Assembly (NCBI GenBank): GCA_029851415.1
Contig: CM056742.1
Location: forward strand, 133,598,715 to 133,662,714
Direction of reading: 5' to 3'
DNA from: Eretmocerus hayati
Taxonomy: Eukaryota; Arthropoda; Insecta; Hymenoptera; Aphelinidae
DNA: 64,000 nt
This document shows positions 48,868 through 61,300 of this stretch, one piece after another (within the stretch, counting starts at the first letter, position 1; each line of letters starts with the position of its first letter). A model generated the notes under the pieces. That model was not told where the DNA came from. It did no database searches and saw nothing but the letters and a program-made list of their open reading frames with translations. The position numbers were made by a program, and so were the translations under genes.

Positions 48868-50778
48868 CGGATTCGTGACAGAAGCGAGTTGAGAACGAGG
48901 TTGTACACAACATGCCCCCCGTGTGGTTATCTCGAAAGAGCAGTACGACTTTTTTACCATTCAGAACGTGTTCAAAACGTCATAATAGATCAAATATAGT
49001 GTTCTGAATCGGCAAAAGCTGCGAATGTCGTTGCACGGAGTGAATACGATTTTATGTACTTCATGATCCATTCACCATGAGTTTTTTTTTGGGAAAATTA
49101 GGATAGTTCGACTCCAGTTGATAGAATTGAACGTACTTCAGCTCATTTTGAAGGTCTTGAAACAAGATTTGGATTCTTTGAAATGAGCTCAAGTACATTG
49201 AATTATGTTGGGGTGAACCATGTTGTTGAGAGAATGGCTTGATGGGGGACACCCTTTCGCAAACTCGCAAACGTCACTTTTTGGGAAAACTGTGATAGCT
49301 CAGCTCTGTTTGGCCAAAGAAGAGCTCACTTTAGCTCATTCCAAAGGCCTTGGGACAAGCTTCAAAACGCAATAAAGTAAGTTGAAAAATATTGAAGTGG
49401 GTCAAAACTATTGGCAAAGCGGCTTATGGAGGGAGTCATGTTGGGTATATACCTACCTTATTTTATTTATTTTATGGAATTTTATTTCATTTCATCCTAA
49501 TAACTTATGGGCTTCCAAGTCCTTTACCAAACCTTCAACAATTAGTAATTGCAGGCCATTGGAATTATGAGTATTATTTAACAGATCATTCGTATATTTG
49601 GAACCCAAGAATGCATCCTGGTAATATGCACTTTGTGAATGAGTAAAAAAATATGGCTTCCTGAAAAAAAAATTATGAACCAAAATTCTCATAGAATCGC
49701 CCATACTAGTTGTTTTATACAAGTGCGAGGTGGTCGCGTAATTCTCAGAACAGAATCCTCGATGGGTTTCACCTTCCAAATGCACTCAACCGCAGTTCGG
49801 TATGTATTTGTAATTTACAGTAATAGCGATTTTAAAGGAAAAAGCTAGTGTGTAAGAAATAGGGTGCCGTGGTGAAAAAAAAACTGCAAAAGAAATTTTT
49901 AATTTAGCGTGGCGGTTTCGAAAAACTGTTTCAAATTTTTTATTAGCGTAGATGTTCAAATTCACACATATAGAATAAAAAAGGTTACTTGGAACACAAT
50001 TTGTTTACTATCTATTTGATATCTTGTTTTCTCGTGGAACTACTTAGACTAGGCGAAACTACCGCCATCGTTTGCAAAAATAGGTGAGTGATTTTAGTTT
50101 AATGTATAGATTTCCAAAGATCAAGTTAAAGATCGAGCATGAGACAGACTATAAACAATTGCCCCCTATACTCGTTATCAGCATGTAAGTCGGATCGGAG
50201 TGGAATCTCCGTAGATCTAACAATGCTTTTATTCATTTGAGTACAACAGAAGAAAGAAATTAACAACTACGCGTGAAAATTTACAGTAATAACTTTGTAA
50301 GAAGAAAGGGTTCTAAATTAAAATTCACTTGTTTGTTATGAGTAAGGGATGAACTCTAATAAACATCAATTAATTCAACCTTCCGTTCACTAATATAAAA
50401 AAAAATTGATAAATTGCGCGGGTAATACAGGCAGTTTACGTATCTGAAGTTCTGGAAATGGGAAAATAAGACCTCAATTACGGAACAGAAGAAAAAATTA
50501 TACATCTACGTGCGGGTAAATAAAATCATTATAGTTCAACATAACCTTTCGTGGTCGGCATTGATAATTTTTTTCTAGTATTCATCGATTTTATAGTCCT
50601 TATTGAGACTCATGATTCTTTTAGAACTCTTGAAATATTGTAAACTCACATTTTAGCCATCGGATTCTTGAAATTAGCAAAAATCACAAAACATCCAAGT
50701 TGATATATCGTTTGATAAAATTTGATGAGGCCGTTGATATCATGGGAGAAAAAAAAAAGAAAAACAAACAAAAAAAAT
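48868..50778. other. Gene-free stretch
   Basis: No recognised gene. A loosely repeated phrase with AGCTCA and TTCGAAC/TTGAAC is seen at about 49090-49340. Homopurine A-rich sequence (about 50748-50777) leads into the tRNA 3' end, and on the - strand gives a T-rich run immediately after the tRNA, the expected RNA polymerase III stop. Confidence 0.5.
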
Positions 50779-50851
50779 CGCCCAGACAGGGACTTGAACC
50801 CTGGACCCTCAGATTAAAAGTCTGATGCTCTACCGACTGAGCTACCTAGGC
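50779..50851 (-). tRNA. tRNA-Lys (anticodon TTT)
   Basis: 73 nt. Acceptor stem GCCTAGG pairs with TCTGGGC (two G-U pairs), discriminator G. D arm contains GCTCAGTCGGTAGAGC (A box), anticodon loop ACTTTTAATCT, T arm GGGTTCAAGTCCC (B box). All stems close, so it looks functional. No intron. A T-run just downstream on the transcribed strand (TTTTTTTG…) would end transcription. Confidence 0.97.
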
Positions 50852-53800
50852 GTGCTCATGCGTCAGCCATACGCGTATAAGACTGGCGGCATTGAGTGTA
50901 GTATGAGACTTGAATACGCGTGCAGTTATCGACCCCAATATTACGGATTAGCACGCTGTACATTTATATAGTATTTGTTGTGGCCATGTAACATTTCTGT
51001 GCTGATAACTGTGACACAAGCTCGGACACAAGTGTTGCGCAACATTGAGTAAATATGTGAATCATGAATGAGTAAGATATCATACACGCAAGTGTCTGCA
51101 CATAGTGTCTGAAATTTATCGTTTGAAATGCCATACAAATCATCAAATTTTGTAGCAATTGGAATCTTACTTTCAATATCTTATTGCATTGAAAATGGTG
51201 ATAATCTTTAGAGCCCTCATTTGATTTTGTACTTTGTTTTCTACTTGTAGAATTTATTTTGCCATATAATTCTGCCGAATAGTAAGAGTTTCTCAATATT
51301 CTTACTCAAAACATCTGCTTGAATACGCGCTTTTTGAGATTTCACGATGCTTAACTCATAATTCAAGAACTTATTTATGTTCCCCGTTCTATTCAGAGGA
51401 TAAATTATTCTCTAACTCCTACTATAAATTCCGAATCTGATTAAAGTTTCCCGCATGCGCACAGTGCATGCCAAATGTACTATATGTATGTGCTTATTTT
51501 TCATCAGATCGACATCAGAATCTGATTTTTGGCTCTTCTTGCGATTTTTATCATAATTAATAGGCCCCCTAATTAAAAAACCATTCAATCGCACGCAATT
51601 ACATATTTGGGCAAGGAAGATTTGTAGAATTCGCTTCGCTTGTCTTGCAATCTGTCCCTGTGCATGAACACTACTCTTACACAATGTATATGGGTATTAT
51701 CGCGGAAACTTACATGGACCGTGTAATGGCCTCCCATTTCGACTAATGAGCTCCCAAACACTTCATTCAAAATTTCCTACACATATTCTATTGAAATATA
51801 GCTGGTATTAAAGTTTCAGGTGGATCTGTCGACTTATCTTTTTCATGTTTAAGGATTAAGGGTCGAATGTCAGTTCCATGTGCTGTGATAATTGGGGTTT
51901 AACGCACACCCTTAGTGCTAGCGTTGAGGTGATCAATACAGTTGATTTGCTCAGATGTTTCCCCCAAAATACAATATTGAACCAACTATATTTTTCATAG
52001 GTATTGTGGACAGAATGGTTAGTTCAGTCCCCGAGCCACGTGCCTCTTTTTTGTGATGGAATTTTAACTAAAAATGAGACATTTTCTTAGAGTAACAACA
52101 GCGCACCCCAAATCCACTCTGAAGGATTTTGTCGCGGACAAATTTTCAAGGAAACATGTCAAACAATCAAATCCCAGCGCGAGAAAAGGCCCATAATCAA
52201 GATTTCAAGTGATGCATAAACATTTATAGCCGAAAATTGGCCATGTAATAAACTTTTCCACGATTTTGTTAGTTCCATGTATACCACGTTACCCTACTAC
52301 TAAAAGCCAATTCATCTGATGGTCGGAAACTATTTTTTCTATTAAAGTATGATAGGATTAGATGAAATCCACGCGGAGGCGTTTCTATGTCAATCCCATC
52401 ATTTTTTCGATCGATTTTGAGATCGAAATGTCAGTTCTATGTATGTTACTTTCATATAGACTCAAATACTGTTTCCTTGGATACTCAATGGCACGAAAAA
52501 GACGAAGAAATGGAATTATGTGGCCCAGACCTTATGTTATCGACTCGAATCAACCATCTAAACACGAATTTCAAAGTAATATGTCCCCATCGCATCTGGA
52601 TTTTTTGCTAGACAATAAAACGTCAGAAACCGGGAATGTCAGTTCCATGTATTACTATCCCTATGTCATTATACATATGTAACAATCACTTATACCATTC
52701 TAACTCATTCTAGAACAATCTCTCCTTGAGTTCAATTGGCATCAATTTTCAACTTCTGGATTTTGAGAACCAAAGCGGGTGAGTTTTCGCGTATAATACT
52801 CATGTACATACATACTATTACGCGACCTGTAGAAAGTTTTCTGTAATAAATACTGCGTGTAAAATTCTGGTAATGCAAAACTACGCAAATTGGTGGTTTC
52901 CCCCATACCGCATAGCACAGATAACAGAAAATTCCCAATTTTGCGATTTCTGGAGAGGCAGTATACACGGTTATGTTACATTATCTTAAATGTTGCTAAG
53001 GAAAACTGAATCGCATAATAAATGAACATAATAAGCCTAATCCCAATGAAATGGAATTTACTGAATCAAAGATGGATCATCTTCTTAAAAAAGGATACAG
53101 ATTTTGAATGATGGTGGCAAGACAATAATTCAAAAGTTTGAGGAATTAGCACGTGGGGATGACCATATAATTATGATTCGAATTCGAATGTTATTGCAAT
53201 TTTCACGCTGATCGTGTACTTAGGTCTAATCTCTCTTCGAAAACTTGATCTAAGCGAGCATCTGATGTATGAACATTCATGGTAAGACGAAAAAAAAATA
53301 TAGATTGTGAGCGAAAATTTGGATCAGCAATTTTTTTTTGATCAGCAATACCTAACTGTTAAAAGTGTACGTATCATATTTTCAAATGCATTTGGAGAAA
53401 GTATAACGATATCGCAGTCCGGTATAGAATGAGTTTGAGTATGAAATGTTCAGAGATATGATCCCACCAGTTTCATGTTGTTGCACATGAAGCATGCGAA
53501 AAATTTTATGTGCGACGATATTCATTTTGTTTTATAAGTTTTTCAAGACTTTCAACATTTGACATCTAATGTCCGAGGCACTCCGCTTGACCCTTACGAA
53601 TTTTTTTTATAAAACTGTCCATCTGATATTCCATACAATAAACTATATTTCACGAGACGCGTCCAACAGCTTAGTCATTGAATCTTACAACTCAAATAAT
53701 CAAAGAAACTCTAAAGAGTCGCAGATTTGTACGACGAGGAAGTGTTAGAAAATCTTGAAGGGCCTGCTCTTGAGATGGTCACGTTTTATCGTTGCGTAAA

Positions 53801-56549
53801 ATTGCGGTGTAAGCAAATGGAGATAAGAAGAAAGCTAAAAGGAGACGAAAGTAGATTACAGTATATACATATATATATAGGAGTATAAAACGAGGTGTTG
53901 GACAGATCGAGCCATGACGAGCTCTGCTGGAGAACTCCGGCTCGTCTTGCTCAAATAAGTAAATCGAGTTTGGCGCAGAGTTTCCTCGCGAGACAAATAG
54001 TTTGAATGCAATTACATCTTGGGACCGGTTCTGGCTAAGGTGTGGACAGGGTTGCTCATGTATCTTCATCCATTGTTGCAGATTCGAACGTGATTGGGCA
54101 TTTGTTGTGTTCGATCTATATCTTACTTATTCCCAAGTCGAACAAGTTGGGACGCTCATCATTCATCGCATTGATCGGAATTGAAATTCTAACTGCCCGA
54201 ACAAGAGAATTGACGCGTAAAATCGGGCAATATTGCAGAAACGGTTCCAAATTTGTCGAAATCTATTTATGCTGATACCGATCTACAATTCATGCATGCA
54301 CTATAGCCGTGATTACTATGGATATGAAATACCATCATAATACGTATTCTTACAAAACTTGCTCGCAATGGTCAAGATTTTTGTATCAATATATTTTATC
54401 ATTGCGCACATCAGTTGCGGGGATCGTGGCAAAGCCGCTCGGCCTATTGCAAATAACCCTTAATTACCAACGTGCATGATAGACTTTTGGCGCACTCAAA
54501 ATTTCATTCGCGTCTAAAACGCTGAAACTTCCTTTCCGGGACTCTCGAGACTTGGATGTGAATTCATATTACAATGTTATCTTACAGATGTGACCCTCCC
54601 TAAATTTTTGAATTAATTATTTTTTAAATAATAAACAAATCATGAAAAACCCATCGCCAACACGAGTGAAAATTTAGAGAGAATTTCCATTCTTTGAAAT
54701 GTACACCCAATTTCAGCGCCAATGTATAAAAGTTCATTTACTATTTATTATGACAAAATCATTTCGAGATTAGATTTTGCAACATGAGAAATAATTTTTC
54801 AAAAATTGTAAAAGTTATTTTCTGCCTTACCTCCAAAACTGACCTCATTGAAGAATTCCCCCACCATCGAAAAATGTTTTTTACCGAGGTTTTTACTGAT
54901 TTTCAGACGGTTGAGCTCGAGACTGAGCTTCGAGGAAATGATTTTTTTATGTTACTTACTGTATACTCAGTTTGAAAAATTGGACAAATTCAACGAGATG
55001 TGCCAAAAGTCTACCACATTGGTTGCTCGGAGTGTAACTTGCTATTGCCTATTAATATTGAGATTATTCGTTCGGAAAAGCATTGCCGAAGTTGTTATGC
55101 ATGCGAACACGGTCGCATTGCGAAGGGATTAGACGTCGTTGTCAGGTTGCCCGCGTGCAGGCGTAAGATATACCAGCATATGATATTTCTACAGTTCTAG
55201 CATGGACAAAGTCGTATCATAAGGCTTTCACACTATTCACGTCGCATTTTCCATCGAGTGACCGAGCACTTACGTTGGAATTTGATTTTTTTACTGTCGC
55301 GTTTGACGGACGTTAAACGTCAAACTGCATGAGGCCCGGAAGGCTACTTTGGAAGAAAAATGCCTGTATGCAGGCAACCCGACAGTGACATCTGCAGGAT
55401 TCCTGCAGGTGAAATAATCAATTGTTCAACGGTGAAGTAAAGAATTATCAACATTCTGGTAATATGAATGGTTTATTAGGCGTACTCTTGCACGTCATAA
55501 GATCTAATAGAATAGTTACAGAGATGTGTGAACTATAGTTTCTTGATTCTTTTTCATATTCGGCAAGATTTATCGAAAAATTTTCGTACAAAAGGATAAG
55601 TAAAGCCATCATTCCGATGATTTTTAAATGTATCCACCGAATTGACATCCTTATTGACTATTAATTGCTCTTGGACACGAGTTTGATGAGATCGCTAATC
55701 CAAAAACTGGCTTATAATTTGAAGTCCAAATTATTAAAGTTGAACTCATGTTTATGACAGCAGAATACACTTCACTTCATAATACATTAGCTGCATGTAA
55801 TTTGCTAAATAGTTGGCAACATGGAAACCGTACATAGTGAGAATGTTTCACGCTTTCGAGAGGATCCATTCTAATTATTATCTGTTGTGTGAACTGAACA
55901 CGTTTGGATTGGAATATTTGTGTTGCCTAATTGAAAAAATGGGATTCATCGCTTCCTTCTTTGATTTGAACAGCTAAAAATAATGCTTGAATTTTCAATT
56001 AAAATCTCACTGTGGGCCTTAACCACCTTTCAATGCGACTAAAAATCACCTCAAAGATTCAAATGCGGTCATTGAATCAAAGCTAAACTCCTTCCCATAG
56101 TTTGCGCCTTAAATTCTCTTCAAACCGAAAATTCAAGGTTTGGGGAACAAAAAAGCATTCTTCTCGAAAAGCAAAATAATCGGTCGCAAAGTTATGCCAA
56201 AAAATGTTGATAGATGATGTTTGATATGGTCTTCGAGACCTTTTTTGAATTCTTGAGGTGATTCCTGATCGCCAGGTTCCGAAGGTTGGTGCAGTCCCAC
56301 CGTGATCTGTTACTATCGAGCCATTATTGTGTTACTCTAAACAAAGTTTTTACCGGAAATATCAACTGGAGTTATACAAAAACTTGGTCACCGATTATGC
56401 ATCTCTTTGGCTCAAATCTCAACGGGTGATTTTGTTTGGACAGCCAAAAAAAACTCAAAGTCGCGGGTGGCTTCTTTCATAATGGCCCTCGAATTACTCC
56501 GGAATTCGAGGATAGAAACATAAGTTTTCGGAAATTTCAACATAATATA
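50852..56549. other. Gene-free stretch with scattered repeats
   Basis: Nearly 6 kb without a recognised gene. The phrase ATGTCAGTTC(C/T)ATGT recurs at about 51867, 52427 and 52637, resembling the phrase-repeat behaviour of elements A and B. An AT-dinucleotide tract (TATACATATATATATAG) lies at about 53863-53880. Short ORFs on both strands are not recognised. Confidence 0.45.
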
Positions 56550-57905
56550 GATGTTCCAGTAGGTATTCTGCATTCCTCCTAACCCCTCAAGTGAAGGCTG
56601 TGCATTTTCGAGCAGTTTCAGTTGAACGTGGTGCAATTTGAGGAAAAATTCACAGAACTTCCCCCATGTTGAACGAATTGTTCCAAAGTGGAGTGGCTTC
56701 AGAATGACTTCGAGGGGTCGAGACCCCATACCGGCACACGTCTCGTTATGCCCCATGCTACTAGCATACGAAATTCCAAACTTTTCTTCATCCGGCGGAC
56801 CAACTGTTCATATGGCGATTGACCTGAATGCCAGACTAAGACCCAAAAAGGGTCAGACCGTTCCCAGGTCTTGAGAAAATTGATTGTTTCCCATGTAAAA
56901 ATGGGAACCCTATGATCATATATGAACATGTGGTCCAAGGACCCTATGACCATATATGAACATCTATGAAACAATTTTCAAAATTTTTTTAAAATCCGAA
57001 AAGTTGTTATGGTTGCATTTTCAGGGAATATTACATCAAAAAGTTACGATGCTGATCTTGTATAACCGAGAAAATCTCCAAGTGTTCATTAGGTGGTTGA
57101 ATTAAAACGATCTGTAAGTGATATCATATGATAGAATATTCTCCTAGTAGAAAAAAAAAAATTTTCAATTTCCAAGATTTCAGTCGTTTGGCAAATTGGT
57201 GACCAATCTGCACAATTTGTTATATCTTGAGATCATCATTTTGAGAAATATTACATTTGAGCAGGTTCGTCACCAATTTGCCAAACGTTTTTGATCTTGG
57301 AAATTAAAAATTTTTTTTATTAAGATATATAATGATATCACTTACAGATCGTTTTAATTCAATTACCTAATGAAATCTTGGAGATTTTCTCGGTTATGCA
57401 AGATCAGCATCGTAACTTTTTGATGTGATATTCCCTGAAAATGCAACCATTTCATAGATGTTCATATATGGTCACAGGGCCCTTGGACCCCCTGTTCATA
57501 TATGATCATAGGGTTCCCGTTTTTACATGGGTTCATCTAGTTATTGACAATAAAGTAATATATTTCCCTGAGACGTGAGAACGGTTGCACCCTTTCTAAG
57601 TATCAGTCTAGGATTCAGGTCAATCGCCGTATGAATCATGATATGCTCCTGAACAGTTGGTCCATCAGATGAATGAAAGTTTCGACTCTCCTTTGCTAAT
57701 AGCATGGGGCATACCGAAACGTTTGTCGGTATGACGTCATTTGGGTCTTGACCACTTGAACTCACTCTGAAGCCGATCGAGTTTGGAACAATCTGCTCAA
57801 GATGGGAACATTTTTTCTCAAGCAGCACCATGTTCAACTAGAATTGCTCTAAAATGCACAACTTTTACTTGAGGGGGTCAGAAAAAATGCAAGATGCCTG
57901 TTCGC
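56550..57905. mobile_element. 1.35-kb foldback with a frame kept in both arms
   Basis: Inner part 56890-57531 has nearly perfect arms starting CCCATGTAAAAA(T/C)GGGAACCC and then CTATGATCATATATGAACA; the centre repeats TTGGCAAATTGGTGA. Outer parts (about 56550-56885 and 57541-57905) also match each other. They contain corresponding frames: 56638-56874 (+) and 57837-57541 (-). These share IVP..GFR, VS.CPMLLA and AIDLN.RL, with two length differences of 3 and 6 residues. The protein is not recognised. Confidence 0.8.
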
Positions 57906-58137
57906 GTTTTCATTGTGTGGCCCGAAATTCTCTATTTGAATAATAAGAAAGGTATAGAGTCAACACAAATTAAAATACACAGTTCATTGGCCTCAACAAG
58001 TTTTATCAACATCCCAATTCATTGGATGATCAACTCTTAACGAAGATATGACAATCTGTATTTAATCCAACATGTTTTGGGGAGGCGAATCCATACAAAT
58101 ATAATGAAATCTGAATTTCCCATTAGTAAATAGGCTT

Positions 58138-58371
58138 TCACCCTTGTTTGTTGCGAGTACTTCTTAGCCGTGGCTTGATGGTATCGTTGAACCTGATTGT
58201 AATTGGCTGAACTTTCATATTACCAGTAATGAAATCTGTCAGCGACTTCACGCCTGTGCGTGCCTTGCGATCAAATGGAAATCCCATCGGACGGATGTCC
58301 GGATATTTGCGATCTTCTAATCCACAGAAACTGACGGAGTTGGTACAGCCCACTGGTTCGGCTTGATTAAC
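58138..58371 (-). CDS. PPO: PPO2 last exon
   Basis: Acceptor TTATGGCAG|GTTAAT. Encodes [22 protein letters not shown] and [12 protein letters not shown], then a basic tail and TGA. An ATTAAA hexamer (58066-58061 on the - strand) lies about 75 bp further on. Confidence 0.95.
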   Translation of the reverse strand, partial: VNQAEPVGCTNSVSFCGLEDRKYPDIRPMGFPFDRKARTGVKSLTDFITGNMKVQPITIRFNDTIKPRLRSTRNKQG

Positions 58372-61300
58372 CTGCCATAAAAGTTAATTAGAGATCAAGG
58401 CTCATATTTCACAGAACTCTCTATATTTTGACTATTATTATTGTTCACGGTAACATTTATAATTTTTGTACTCTACGCAGATAGCAAATTTCAATCATTA
58501 TGAATCCATAAAAGCAACGCTCACCTTATCCAGTTCATAATTAGACACCATAACGAAAAGATCCATGGGATATCCACGAGTAGTTCCCTTTGGCAACAAC
58601 ATGTGCTGAGGCCATCCACATTCACAGTAGGTAGATTTCTCTGGATTCTGATTACTTGATTTATTTAAATCTCGAAAAGTTACTTCGAAGGGTATCGTCA
58701 AAGAAGATTCGGTAGACTTTCGTACGATGACGTTTTGTCCTTTCTTCACTAAATAAAATAATTCATTATGTGAATCAGTAAGCAAATTTGAGAAAGAACC
58801 ATTATAGACATATATTATATACATATATACATATATAAGAACCATTATATACATATATATGTATTATATCTTACGTCTGACGGTGAATTTATCCATTTCG
58901 ATCATAAACTTTCGCTGCTCGTTGAAAGTCAAAGGTTCGCCCTTCTCGTCGAATTTCAACGATATAAAGATTCTCGCTGTACCAATAACTTCTCGATTGT
59001 TGGAGTTATTCACTACAATGTTGTAAGAGAATTCATCGTGATTGAGGTGCTGGATTCGAGCTAGGACTGGTCCTCGCGGGAAGAAATCTAGCCCCTGAGA
59101 CATTTCAACGTCACTCTTCGTCCAGTGAGTGTTCAAAGTATTTGGATTACTTTGTGATGTTCCAACTCGTACGTCCTTGACTGTTATCCCGGGGAAGCTG
59201 AGCTATTGAGAATTGTGAAGAATTCAAAATTTTAGATTTTCAGATTAAATGCGCGACTGTGAGATTTGTAGTGGATCCGATTGCTAATTTCAGCCAAATT
59301 TGATTACAAATGTTGATCTCTTGAGTTTTAATTAGTCATTTCAAAGCGAGGAACGGGATACCCCCCCCCCATTCCTCAAGCGCTCGCAAGTTCCTCATCA
59401 ATTCGACGACGCATCGTCAACTGAGGTAACTCTGGAAAATAGTTGTAACTGAGAAACACCTTCGAGAACTTGAATTTTAACCAGATATTCTGATGGTTGA
59501 GGTTCAAAAACTAATTTTCTCCACTCTTGGTGTCAGCCTTGGTGTCAGCGCTGCTTGGTGTGTTACGATCAAAATTTCCTTTGATAAAAGCGGTCCGCTT
59601 AGAAATTTGAAAATTGTCAGTATATCCGAGTTTGCAATAATAAATTGCTGATTTTCCAGGTTTTTACGCGGGGGCTTTCGCGGCCGTTTGATTAGTTTCG
59701 AGAAATTATCATCAGAATAGAGGTTTTCCTACGAAACATCCGTTGAACTACATATTAATAACTCGATTTGGGACTCATGTCAGTACAGTGAAACTAATAG
59801 ATGAAAAACATAATTTTCACATACCACCGAGTGAATAATATTGCTTTTGAATCTCAAATTCGATTTCGGACCCCAATCTAGACCCACAAGTCATTTTCTC
59901 ATGGGTGTTTCAAAGTTACCGTGAGCCGAGTTGACACTTTGAGCATCGGGTCGACTTTGCAACATTCTGCAGAATCTTATCCAGGCCTTCAATTGGAAGC
60001 TTTTGCATCGACTGACGCAACGAGTGCCTACACAATGATTCCGAAGATGAGCCATGTCCAGAATGACCGCTAAATTCAGGATTTCACAAAGTCATAATTC
60101 GTAATGCAGACCTCTTTCTTCAAAAGATGCAAAGCCACCTCCAATTTCAAGAACCTCTATGAAACTCGTATAAATTGGATAGGTGGGATGGACATATTGC
60201 AAGCCAATAAAACTTGCCCAATCATCTTTAGCTCAGTAAATTCATCTTCGCAACTGATTTTAGGCTATGCCAAGTTTGATGAAAAGGTAATTTACTTGTT
60301 GAGTTGTGTAGGGAGCTAAGCCGTCCAAGAATTGGTAGACGATATCGTCAACGAATTGATGCCAACGATAGAATAGTGGATCTCGCATCGCTGTCGCGTT
60401 ACTCGACATAACACCGAAAGGTTCCTGCGAATAAATCAGAGACGAAAAGAATCATTTTTTACTGTCGATCAAATTATTCCATTATAAGACCATACATCGA
60501 AATTACACCCGGGAACCGCCTGGGCTGTCCGAGCTTCAAAATCGTCTGTCTCGCCGAGCGACGCACATAGGTTAGATTACCTAAAACCTGTAAGCGCGAG
60601 CGAGACAGCAGATTTCGAAGCTTGGCTAATTCAGGTGGTTCCCGAGTGTGTGTACGCTTACTCACCAAAAACCGGTGATCAGGATCGTGTATCAGAGACA
60701 TAAGTATGTGACCATCATTATGCAGACCTTTATAAAGAGCCTGATTTGGACTGAGTTCACTAGATTCTATCATGTTACCAAGAATATCGATACCCTTGAT
60801 GTCATCTAGTGGTATGGTTTTTCCTTGAGAGTCAATGACATGGCGAGCTCGAACTGCATCAAGTATTGCATCTCTTGAACGTTCGATGTCTGATACACTC
60901 ACGTATATTCCATCCGAAACCCTGCTGACATCTGACAATGTCATATTAGGAGGTCGAGAGGGCCAGGCATGTCCAGCGACTACTGAGTCCAGTTTCGGGT
61001 AATATGCTTCTTTTATTGGTTCGCGGAAGTTTGCGAGAGGGCGCGTTTTTCCAATATTATGAGATAAACGCTCTGTGTTGTATCTGTGAGAAATTTAATG
61101 TGGGTTACTGAGGTATACTCCTCCAGAGCCCGGTCTTCTATGACCTTCCATCATATCACCAAATTTGGAAGCTTTTACATTATACATAGTTTCCAGACAA
61201 TGACACCATTCCAAACGGACTCCAACAGGATTCTGAATAGGGTCCTATATGTACACGATCTCAGAATAGCTCCGAAAGAGTTCCGCTAGAGTACCATGGT

